Below, piece after piece: positions 26,340 to 32,998 of a DNA stretch of 32,998 nt. Each line of letters opens with the position of its first letter. Within the stretch, counting starts at the first letter, position 1. Under the pieces are notes generated by a model. The model was given only the letters and a program-made list of their open reading frames with translations, made no database searches and was not told where the DNA came from. Origin of the DNA: Bradyrhizobium hipponense. Lineage in GTDB: Bacteria; Pseudomonadota; Alphaproteobacteria; Rhizobiales; Xanthobacteraceae. Made by a program: the position numbers and the translations under genes. Location: positions 1 through 32,998 of the forward strand of contig NZ_VSTH01000086.1 of NCBI RefSeq assembly GCF_008123965.1, in the 5' to 3' direction.

Positions 26340-28046
26340 TTGACTGTCCGTTCGAAAGAGCATGACGAGCTGGGCCGGTTGCTGAAACTGTGCCAGTCGC
26401 ACTACGTCACAGCTGCGATGTTTAGCCTGGCGATCAACCTGCTTTATCTCGCCGGGCCGCTATACATGCTGCAGGTCTACGACCGGGTCATATCAAGCTT
26501 GAGCGAGACCACGCTCGTTATGCTCACGATGGCGCTGTTGCTGGCGTTTGCGGCGCTCGCAGGTCTCGACACCGTGCGCGCAAAAGTGCTGACGCGCACC
26601 AGCATCCGCCTCGACCGGAACATCGCGCCCTGCGTGATGACCGCTATCATCGATCGCTCGGCGGGCGGTGCGCGCGGGCACCTGCTGCGCGATTTCGACA
26701 CCTTCCGCCAGTTCATCACCGGTACAGGGGTTCACGCCATCCTCGATCTGCCCTGGACGCCGATCTATATCGCGGTGATTTTTTGTCTGCATCCGACCCT
26801 GGGCGGGTTTGCGCTGGGAAGTTCAATCATTCTGATCCTGATGGCGGTCTTCAACGAATGGATCGTCAAGCATCCGCTTTCGGAGTCCAATGAAGCGGCG
26901 AGCAAGAATTATAGTTTTACCGAGATGAGCCTGCGCAACACCGAAGTGGTGCGCGCGATGGGGATGACGGCGGGGCTTCTGAGACGCTGGAGTCGGGACC
27001 GCGGCCGGATGCTCGAGCGCCAGGTCACCGCCAGCGACCGCGCCGCCATGATGCAGAGCCTGATCCGTTTTCTGCGGCTGTCGATGCAGTCCTTGATTCT
27101 CGGACTTGGCGCCTATCTGGTGATCGAGCGGCTCGCGACGGCCGGCGCGATGTTCGCCGCCAGCATCCTGCTTGGCCGCGCCCTGCAGCCGGTCGAGCAG
27201 ATCGTTGCATCATGGCGCGGCCTCGTCTCGGCGCGCGTCGCCTTCTTGCGCCTGCGCGAGCTGCTGGCTGGCGCTCAAGCTCAGGAGCCCCGGCTCACGC
27301 TCCCGCGACCCGAGGGTGGCCTTTCGGTCGAAGCACTTTCCTACGCCGCACCTGGCATGTCGAAACCGATTCTCCGTGGCGTCAGCTTTCAGATCGAGCC
27401 GGGTGAAGTGCTGGGAATCATCGGCCCGTCTGGCGCCGGCAAATCCACGCTGGCGCGCCACATCGTCGGTGTACAGGCCGCATCGGCAGGCGCCGTTCGT
27501 ATCGACGGAGCCGATGTGTCCAGCTGGATCAAAACCTCGCTCGGCCAGCATCTCGGTTACCTCCCACAGGACGTCGAATTGTTCGCCGATAGCGTTGCCG
27601 CAAATATCTGCCGGTTCAATGACGGCGAGGATAGCGAGGTTACCCTGGCGGCACGCATGGCCGGGGTGCACGACATGATCCTACGACTTCCCGCCGGTTA
27701 TGACAGCCAGGTCGGAGAGGCGGGCGCGGTCCTCTCAGGAGGGTATCGCCAGCGAATCGGGCTGGCGCGCGCGGTCTATGGCAATCCGAGTCTGGTGGTG
27801 TTGGACGAGCCGAGTTCGAATCTCGATTCGGATGGCGACGCTGCTCTCGCCGCCTGCATCATGCAGCTGAAGAAGCGCGGAACGACGGTGATCATCATTT
27901 CGCATCGGCCCGCCACCATTGGCGTGGTCGATAAGATCTTGGTGCTCCGTGAAGGCGTCGTCGAGATGTTCGGCCCACGCGCTGAAATCCTGGCGCGTTT
28001 GACGCGGCCGGTGCCGATCCATGCAGTCCGGGAAACGACTGGTTAG
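26340..28046 (+). CDS. Type I secretion ABC transporter, PrtD/AprD type
   Basis: 568 residues: six-helix membrane domain (about 20-310) and ATPase (about 325-555). No C39-like domain, unlike the transporter at 2489-4825. Walker A is GPSGAGKST (about 361-369), signature LSGGYRQRIGLARA (about 466) and Walker B LVVLDEPSSNLD (about 487). The N-terminal LYMLQVYDRV segment is typical of the PrtD group. The start is a TTG at 26340 with GAGG about 9 bases upstream, 39 bases beyond the adhesin stop. It is almost certainly the exporter of that adhesin. Confidence 0.92.
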   Translation: MTVRSKEHDELGRLLKLCQSHYVTAAMFSLAINLLYLAGPLYMLQVYDRVISSLSETTLVMLTMALLLAFAALAGLDTVRAKVLTRTSIRLDRNIAPCVMTAIIDRSAGGARGHLLRDFDTFRQFITGTGVHAILDLPWTPIYIAVIFCLHPTLGGFALGSSIILILMAVFNEWIVKHPLSESNEAASKNYSFTEMSLRNTEVVRAMGMTAGLLRRWSRDRGRMLERQVTASDRAAMMQSLIRFLRLSMQSLILGLGAYLVIERLATAGAMFAASILLGRALQPVEQIVASWRGLVSARVAFLRLRELLAGAQAQEPRLTLPRPEGGLSVEALSYAAPGMSKPILRGVSFQIEPGEVLGIIGPSGAGKSTLARHIVGVQAASAGAVRIDGADVSSWIKTSLGQHLGYLPQDVELFADSVAANICRFNDGEDSEVTLAARMAGVHDMILRLPAGYDSQVGEAGAVLSGGYRQRIGLARAVYGNPSLVVLDEPSSNLDSDGDAALAACIMQLKKRGTTVIIISHRPATIGVVDKILVLREGVVEMFGPRAEILARLTRPVPIHAVRETTG

Positions 28047-28056
28047 GACACGGCAG

Positions 28057-29424
28057 ATGGCGCTGTTGGAGCTTGCAGGCCGATCGAAACGAGCCGCTGC
28101 GGCCTCGAGCTGGACGAAAGGCGGGCAGGACGGTGCGCCGAGTGATTCCATTCGCCATGTGGCGCTGGCCGGATGGCTGATCATTGCCGTCTTTTTCGGC
28201 GGCATCGGCACCTGGGCGCTGACCGCGCCGCTCAACGGCGCCGTGGTCGCCAGTGCGGTCGTCAAGGTTGACGGCAACCGCAAAAGCGTCCAGCACCTCG
28301 ACGGCGGCATCGTCAAGGAACTGCATGTCCGGGAAGGCGAGCGGGTGCTCGCGGGAGATCTCCTGATCGTTCTCGACGAAACCCAGACGCGTGCTGAATA
28401 TGAGGTGCTCACGCAGCAACATGCGATGCTTCGGGCGACGGAAGTACGGCTTCTGACTGAGCTTGATCACAGATCCGATCTCGTGCTGCCATCGGATCTG
28501 AAGGCGCGCTCTGGGGATCCCTATTTTACAAGCGTCTGGAACGGTCAGCTCAGCGAGTTCGAAAGTCGACGGGCCTCGCTGGAAGGCCAAGGAAGCGTGA
28601 TCCGCGAGAAGATCAACCAGCTCCGGTCGCAGATCGTTGGTGCGGAGGCGCAGGTCAAGTCATTTAGCGATCAGATCAGCTCCGTTCGCAACGAGGCCAA
28701 GGAAATTGCGCCGCTGGTCGAGCGCGGACTGATCGCGCGGCCCCGCATCCTGCAATTGGAGCGGACCGCTTACGGTCTGGAAGGCCAGATTGCTGACACA
28801 AACGCCAATATCGCCAAGTTGCGTCAGGCGATCGCGGAACAGGAGCAACAGATCTCGCAACTGGATAATGATCGAATGACCGATGTCAGCAAGGACCTCC
28901 GCGATACGCAAGCCAGACTGCTCGAGGTGATTCCGAAGGCGCTGAGTGCCAAGGCAATAATGGGCCGCATGGAAATTCGCGCACCCTATACCGGCCGGGT
29001 CGTGGGACTGAATGTCTTCTCGGTAGGTGGCGTCATTCAGCGCGGCGATAAGATCCTGGATATCGTACCTGACGAGGAGTCGCTCACGATTGAAGCCCAG
29101 GTGGCCGTCGAGGATATTAGTGACGTGCATCCGAACACGCGGGCCGAGGTTCACCTCACGGCTTACAAGCAGCGAATCGTGCCGATCATCCACGGCGACG
29201 TCATTCAAGTGTCCGCCGATCGCCTGACTGATCCCAAGACCAACAGTCCGTACTACACGGCTTTCGTCCGCATCGATCGCGACGAGCTAACGACCATGCC
29301 GAACATACAGCTCTACCCAGGAATGCCGGCAACCGTCATGATCCCGACCGTCCAGCGCACCGCATTTGAGTACATCGTTGGGCCGCTGGTCATGTCGTTC
29401 AACCAGTCATTCCGGCAGAAGTAA
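28057..29424 (+). CDS. Type I secretion periplasmic adaptor, HlyD/PrtE family
   Basis: 455 residues from the ATG at 28057, which follows AGGA by 8 bases. An in-frame ATG at 28021 overlaps the transporter gene and has no ribosome site. Layout: cytoplasmic tail, membrane segment (LAGWLIIAVFFGGIGTWALT), lipoyl half-motif (VQHLDGGIVKELHVREGERV), long coiled coil, second half-motif (IRAPYTGRVVGLNVF), then the HlyD C-terminal domain with YPGMPATVMI. It completes an adhesin-ABC-adaptor operon that lacks an outer membrane channel; the TolC homologue at 4986-6695 is the nearest candidate. Confidence 0.92.
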   Translation: MALLELAGRSKRAAAASSWTKGGQDGAPSDSIRHVALAGWLIIAVFFGGIGTWALTAPLNGAVVASAVVKVDGNRKSVQHLDGGIVKELHVREGERVLAGDLLIVLDETQTRAEYEVLTQQHAMLRATEVRLLTELDHRSDLVLPSDLKARSGDPYFTSVWNGQLSEFESRRASLEGQGSVIREKINQLRSQIVGAEAQVKSFSDQISSVRNEAKEIAPLVERGLIARPRILQLERTAYGLEGQIADTNANIAKLRQAIAEQEQQISQLDNDRMTDVSKDLRDTQARLLEVIPKALSAKAIMGRMEIRAPYTGRVVGLNVFSVGGVIQRGDKILDIVPDEESLTIEAQVAVEDISDVHPNTRAEVHLTAYKQRIVPIIHGDVIQVSADRLTDPKTNSPYYTAFVRIDRDELTTMPNIQLYPGMPATVMIPTVQRTAFEYIVGPLVMSFNQSFRQK

Positions 29425-30051
29425 CAACGTCATCAGTTCGGCGAAAATGGGTGCCGTAGCGCTGGCAACCTCCGTGCGCAGACGCCGAGCCTGCAGCGGC
29501 GGTGAGCCACAGGACGATTGCTTGCGCGCTATTCGCGCCGCGGCATGCGGCACGGATCCGTTGCCCGCGCATCGTCTGTTTCCTTCTTTTCCGTGCTCAC
29601 GGCAACGAGAGTCCCTGTTCGCCGGCGAACAATTCCCTGTTCCGATCCGGGTCGCGGCGCGCCGCGACGCTTGGGATTTCTGGGGATTTTCAGGTACTTC
29701 TCGCCAACTCTCATTGCCAAGGCGGCGCCTTGCGATGGGCGTTTTCCCTGTAAATCTCCCTGTTCGCAGGGAATTCGGGTCGGCGTGCCGCGACAACTGT
29801 GCCTGCAAATTGTAGGGGAGCGCGGTGCCCGGGTTGCCAAAGGCGACAGTGCAGAATTCAGGATCGCAAACCGGGTGCGCGAATTAAATGCGCCTGCTGT
29901 TTTTCGCGCTCGCCACGGTATTACCGCTCTCTTGCCTTTATCACTGCCTGTTGCTGCAATTAAATGTGGATTGTGGGACCGTTTTTTAAGCCGTGTCTTG
30001 TCCGCTGCTTGGGCTTGATTGATTAATGCTCTTAGAACCGGGGATGGAGCT
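29425..30051. other. Spacer with clustered ccctgt motifs
   Basis: No supported gene. Between about 29612 and 29780 the motif ccctgt occurs four times (e.g. gtccctgttcgccggcg, attccctgttccg, ttttccctgtaaatc, ctccctgttcgcaggga), the last forming a small palindrome. The style recalls repeats seen next to integrase and mobile genes in Bradyrhizobiaceae, from memory only. Confidence 0.35.
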
Positions 30052-30390
30052 ATGAACATCGATCATTTGAAGTTGCTCTCGCTCGACGAGCTTTGGAAAC
30101 TTCACGACGAGGTGACCGCCAAACTTGGCGACACAATGTTGGCGGAAAAAGCCAGATTGGACGAGAGGCTGCGCAGGATCGGAATGGCCCACGAAGTCAC
30201 CCGGTTTGAGCGTAAGCGCCGCCAATACCCGCCCGTTCGTCCAAAGTATCGGAATCCGAAGAACCCGACAGAGACCTGGTCGGGGCGTGGCAGGGTGCCG
30301 CGATGGCTCGAGCCGCAACTTCGAGGCGGCCGCAAGCTGGATGATTTCCTCATTGTCTCAGCTTTTGATCAGAAGCGGCAGTTGACCTGA
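30052..30390 (+). CDS. H-NS-family nucleoid protein (HvrA-like)
   Basis: 112 residues. The N-terminal oligomerisation helix is MNIDHLKLLSLDELWKLHDE plus a Lys/Arg/Glu-rich coiled coil. The C-terminal DNA-binding domain is complete: YRNPKNPTETWSGRGRVPRW, then LRGGRKLDDFLI. TWSGRGR.P.WL is the family's AT-hook-like minor-groove loop. The ATG at 30052 follows GGGATGGAGC; upstream in-frame starts are unlikely. Such proteins silence AT-rich, often horizontally gained DNA, and the AT-rich adhesin promoter nearby is a plausible target. A truncated relative lies at 17464-17724. Confidence 0.9.
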   Translation: MNIDHLKLLSLDELWKLHDEVTAKLGDTMLAEKARLDERLRRIGMAHEVTRFERKRRQYPPVRPKYRNPKNPTETWSGRGRVPRWLEPQLRGGRKLDDFLIVSAFDQKRQLT

Positions 30391-30655
30391 TCAACGGAGG
30401 CACCCCGTCGGCCGAAGAAATAACATAACGTGCTCGGGATTTGCGACGCCAGGCGGCGCACCGAGGAATGCCGTGGCCGCAGCGAGCTGATGCAGTTGAA
30501 GGGAGCGCCCGCGGGATGCCCAGGTCGTGTCATCTGTCGAAAGTCGGGCCGCGCGGCCACAGATCGTGAGCCCAGGCGCAAGCCTACGCTCGGATGTTGG
30601 TCTCGCTGTCTGGCTGGCGGCGCACGGGCTCTCTCTGAGAGAGCAAACTCGGCCG
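30391..30655. other. Spacer, no gene recognised
   Basis: Only low-quality frames without ribosome sites. Confidence 0.3.
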
Positions 30656-30898
30656 CTAGGCGTCTGAACAATAAACGCTTTGCGACTTGGATAGCTGCGC
30701 GAAGGCACCCTTCGCCTCGTTACTGCCAAAGCAAAAATGCGTTCCTTTGTCTTGCTTCTCGACCCACCAGTCAGCCTCGCCTTGACGAGCGATGCGGGAA
30801 GCCTCAGCTCTCAGCCGGCTATTTCGCGTGGAGCAGCGCTTACGATGAGACAGTGCACGATTTTGTCCTTCGTTACGAAATCCAATTAAACTCGACAA
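30656..30898 (-). CDS. Small hypothetical protein, paralogue of the 19357-19650 gene, possibly N-terminally altered
   Basis: About 80 residues; the last ~50 match the 19357 gene (LRAEASRIARQGEADWWVEK, GTHFCF, EAKGAFAQL). The first ~28 residues (up to CSTRNSR) do not match, and there is no clear ribosome site before the presumed start. The reading frame may therefore be a 5'-damaged gene. Function unknown. Confidence 0.5.
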   Translation of the reverse strand: MSSLIGFRNEGQNRALSHRKRCSTRNSRLRAEASRIARQGEADWWVEKQDKGTHFCFGSNEAKGAFAQLSKSQSVYCSDA

Positions 30899-30913
30899 GT
30901 GACGTCCGCGGAT

Positions 30914-30997
30914 TCAGGTGCGCATCGCGTCGATAGCGTGTGCGATTAAAATGCCCACGCTCAATACAATTAGAAAAATAACCAACCAGGTACTCAC
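30914..30997 (-). CDS. Putative 27-residue membrane peptide
   Basis: GTG start with a perfect GGAGG five bases upstream (31007-31003). The peptide begins MSTWLVIFLIVLSVGILIAH and ends in a short charged tail (AIDAMRT). It would be a single membrane helix. It lies 110 bases downstream of a second tiny membrane frame on the same strand. Such peptides often act as subunits or regulators of membrane complexes, but no partner is identifiable here. Confidence 0.55.
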   Translation of the reverse strand: MSTWLVIFLIVLSVGILIAHAIDAMRT

Positions 30998-31107
30998 GTC
31001 CACCTCCGGTCTTGGAAGTGAAGCTTCCTGTTTATGCACAGTCAAAGGCATCGCGCAGGGAACCGCGATTTCAGCAGCGGCTGAGGATTCATTGCCACAC
31101 GGGCGGG

Positions 31108-31182
31108 CTATCGTCGGAACGCAAAGAAAAGCAGTGTGCCGACGACGGCGGTCGCGAGAAGTGGAAACAAAATGTCCGGCAC
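31108..31182 (-). CDS. Putative 24-residue membrane peptide
   Basis: GTG start with GGAG eight bases upstream. It begins MPDILFPLLATAVVGTLLFF and ends AFRR before a TAG stop. It has the form of one membrane helix with a positive end. It lies upstream of the 27-residue frame on the same strand, so the two may be co-transcribed. Confidence 0.45.
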   Translation of the reverse strand: MPDILFPLLATAVVGTLLFFAFRR

Positions 31183-31549
31183 TTCAGGGGCTCCGACTCA
31201 CTGCGTCGGATTAAATGCGCTCTGCGCTCTCAATTCTTCTATTTTTCACTATTCTCCACAGCTCTAAAGAAGTGGCTGCAACTCGCAACGAATGTTTGCG
31301 GTATTATGTTCGTGGTCGGGCGCCGTCAGCATTCAAAGCTTTTCGATCTGGTGCGTTCGTTTAGCTAGCCGCCTTCGCGGTGCAGATTCATTCCTGTCGA
31401 CAGTTCCAGGTTTAACGCTTCTCGCGAGCATCAAGCTTAACGAGTGACATTCGTTGCCAAGTTGCCGAGACGGAATATCGTCGCGTCGATCGGGTATTTT
31501 CCCGAACCACCAGTTAGCGGGGGTTGCCTGAAAACAGGCATCGATTTCC
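31183..31549. other. Spacer, no gene recognised
   Basis: No supported coding sequence. The part nearest 31200-31260 is AT-richer and could hold a promoter for the small membrane peptides. Confidence 0.3.
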
Positions 31550-31741
31550 ATGATTCGATATTCGTCGTATGGAAGTTCGAACTATCGCGCACCTGCCGCG
31601 CAGTTCTCCTATCGCGACCCGCTGGAAGCCGAGTACCGTCAGCTCATCGAGCTGCGAGAGCGGGTCAGAAAGGCAGAAGCCGGGGCCTCAAAACGGTTTA
31701 CGGTCGCGACAAAGAAAAAGAACTCGCCGCAACGAAGATGA
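31550..31741 (+). CDS. Small hypothetical protein, basic with short coiled coil
   Basis: 63 residues. It opens with a Tyr/Ser-rich segment (MIRYSSYGSSNYRAP), continues YRDPLEAEYRQLIELRERVR and ends in a Lys/Arg-rich tail. I recall similar short proteins in Bradyrhizobium but cannot name a family. The ribosome site is weak. Confidence 0.5.
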   Translation: MIRYSSYGSSNYRAPAAQFSYRDPLEAEYRQLIELRERVRKAEAGASKRFTVATKKKNSPQRR

Positions 31742-32063
31742 ATCCGCTGGCAGGCATCTTCCGATGCGCGCGGCGGGCACTAGGGCGGATCAAAGATTAT
31801 CGCGCCTGACCTGACACGCTCCTTCGAGATTTCAACTTGATCTAGCTCGGGGCGACATTGGTGAGCTAATTATGCTCCGTCACGGTTCGGGTGTGGAGAT
31901 ATTGGACCGACAAGCCCTGTCCGCCGAGCTGTCGCCGAAAATCCGCCCTCTGGTTTTCATCTTGTGGCCTTGCTTTGGTCAAACCGGCGTCGGGGACTGT
32001 GGACTTGCCCGATTTAATGCTCGCCCTCGGTTCGGGCGACATCGGGTGCGATGGGGAACGCCA
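31742..32063. other. Spacer upstream of the membrane coiled-coil gene
   Basis: The frame that continues upstream of 32064 lacks a ribosome site and reads unlike protein, so I treat it as noncoding. It should carry the promoter of the next gene. Confidence 0.35.
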
Positions 32064-32984
32064 ATGCATTCGCCGATTAAACCGATATATCCCGGCTCAC
32101 AGATTCATAGTCCCGCGCTCTCACCAGAAGACGTCGAGCTTGTTGCGCGCGCGGATGAACGGCTCGTCCACGCCTATGACCAGATCGCACGTGCAGATGA
32201 ACAACTGGCGCGTGTCAATGAACAGCTTTCCAAGCTAGATCAGGATGGCACGCGCCCTCCTTCTCGTCCGAAGAATCCCACGAAATGGCTTCGACCACCT
32301 GACCGGGGCGCGCGCTCACCGGGGGGAAAGCCGGTACTGCGCGGTCTGATCGGTCTGCTGTTGGCAAGCGGCATCTGTGTGGCTGCTCTCACTGCGCAGT
32401 CCTCTTATGGCGATGCGGCCAGAGCAATGATGTATCGGTGGTCCGCGCATGCCGTTTCACCTTCGTCGTTGCCGCAAGAAAGACCCGAGATCTCCTCGGC
32501 TCTGCCTAGCACTCAGACGACTGCAACCAATGTGGCACTTCAGCAGCCGGCGCCATTGGCGCAGACTACACCGCACGATGCGACCCAAGCAGCCGCTCCC
32601 AGCTCGCCGGAGGTGGCGCCGATGCTCCAGGGAATGTCGAGCGAGCTTGCCAACCCGCAGCAAGCGGTCGAGCAGCTCAAGGCCAGCCAAGATCAGATCG
32701 TTCGCGACCTTGGGCAGCTCTCCGAGCAGCTTACGGCTTTGCAGGCACAAATGGTACGAGATAGAGCGGAGGCGGCCGAGCAGCTTAGGATGGTCCAAGA
32801 ACGAATAGCCGGCATCACCGCCAACGCTTCCGAGCAAATCCTACGCCCCAAGACGCCAGTGCCGTCGCCAAGGCCAATTGCCGCCACGATCCGCAAACCT
32901 GCGCCAACCGTTCCGCGGCCGCAAGACAGGGGGCGGCCACACGCGCCGCTACGGTTGCAGACCGATCAAGCCGTGCAGGACTAG
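32064..32984 (+). CDS. Membrane-anchored coiled-coil hypothetical protein
   Basis: 306 residues from the ATG at 32064, which follows GGGGA by 7 bases. The cytoplasmic part has short repeats (ARADERLVHAYDQIARADEQ, then LARVNEQLSKLD). One membrane helix follows (LRGLIGLLLASGICVAALTA), then a Pro/Ala/Ser/Thr-rich linker, a coiled coil with repeats (QLKASQDQIVRDLGQLSEQL, LQAQMVRDRAEAAEQLRMV) and a Pro/Arg-rich end with LRPKTPVPSPRPIA. I recall the last segment as recurring in Bradyrhizobium proteins of unknown function. It may be an envelope scaffold; no partner is evident. Confidence 0.75.
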   Translation: MHSPIKPIYPGSQIHSPALSPEDVELVARADERLVHAYDQIARADEQLARVNEQLSKLDQDGTRPPSRPKNPTKWLRPPDRGARSPGGKPVLRGLIGLLLASGICVAALTAQSSYGDAARAMMYRWSAHAVSPSSLPQERPEISSALPSTQTTATNVALQQPAPLAQTTPHDATQAAAPSSPEVAPMLQGMSSELANPQQAVEQLKASQDQIVRDLGQLSEQLTALQAQMVRDRAEAAEQLRMVQERIAGITANASEQILRPKTPVPSPRPIAATIRKPAPTVPRPQDRGRPHAPLRLQTDQAVQD

Positions 32985-32998
32985 GTCAGCGTTTTCTT

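Noticed and set aside
29529..30059. 176-residue open frame on the minus strand
   Set aside because: Arg/Pro/Gly-rich, no ribosome site, covers the ccctgt cluster; judged noncoding.
1..32998. tRNA or rRNA genes and phage attachment sites
   Set aside because: I looked for T-arm-like ttcga contexts and for direct repeats bounding the phage-like block and found none I could support by eye.

Overview
The window looks like chromosomal DNA from a GC-rich alphaproteobacterium of the Bradyrhizobium/Nitrobacteraceae type. The grounds are an HvrA-like H-NS protein, a VCBS adhesin of a style common in that group, a dispersed hairpin repeat of rhizobial type, and several small proteins I associate with those genomes. 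This assignment comes from reading proteins and motifs; no database search was run.

Region 1 (1-6.7 kb, all minus strand) is an adhesin-secretion block. It holds a periplasmic transglutaminase-like cysteine protease of the LapG/BTLCP type (3' end outside the window), a HlyD-type adaptor, a LapB-like type I secretion ABC transporter with a degenerate C39 domain, and a TolC-like outer membrane channel with its own terminator.

Region 2 (about 7-16.3 kb) is a prophage-like remnant. It contains a YqaJ exonuclease, an ERF annealing protein with a zinc/HNH-like tail, and a conserved hypothetical protein, in one overlapping operon behind a structured leader. A second overlapping operon holds a ParB-domain DNA methyltransferase, a DUF5681 protein and a terminase large subunit. 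Several genes are broken. The methyltransferase is frameshifted by an exact 11-bp tandem duplication. A degraded copy of the hypothetical protein lies at 7.06-7.45 kb. A nuclease fragment and an XRE-repressor fragment meet near 11.87 kb. No portal, capsid, tail or integrase genes are visible.

Region 3 (16.3-21.2 kb) is sparse accessory DNA. It carries a SAM-domain remnant, an H-NS-like protein without a DNA-binding domain, a few small hypothetical genes, and a long AT-rich segment upstream of the adhesin.

Region 4 (21.2-29.4 kb, plus strand) is an operon for a 1700-residue VCBS/cadherin-repeat adhesin followed by its own type I ABC transporter and HlyD adaptor. It has no outer membrane channel gene, so the TolC homologue in region 1 is a candidate partner. 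The LapG-type protease in region 1 could release an adhesin secreted by either system, but no cleavage site can be shown here.

Region 5 (29.4-33 kb) holds a full-length H-NS protein, a paralogue of the 19.36-kb gene, two very small putative membrane peptides with good ribosome binding sites, a small coiled-coil gene, and a membrane-anchored coiled-coil protein.
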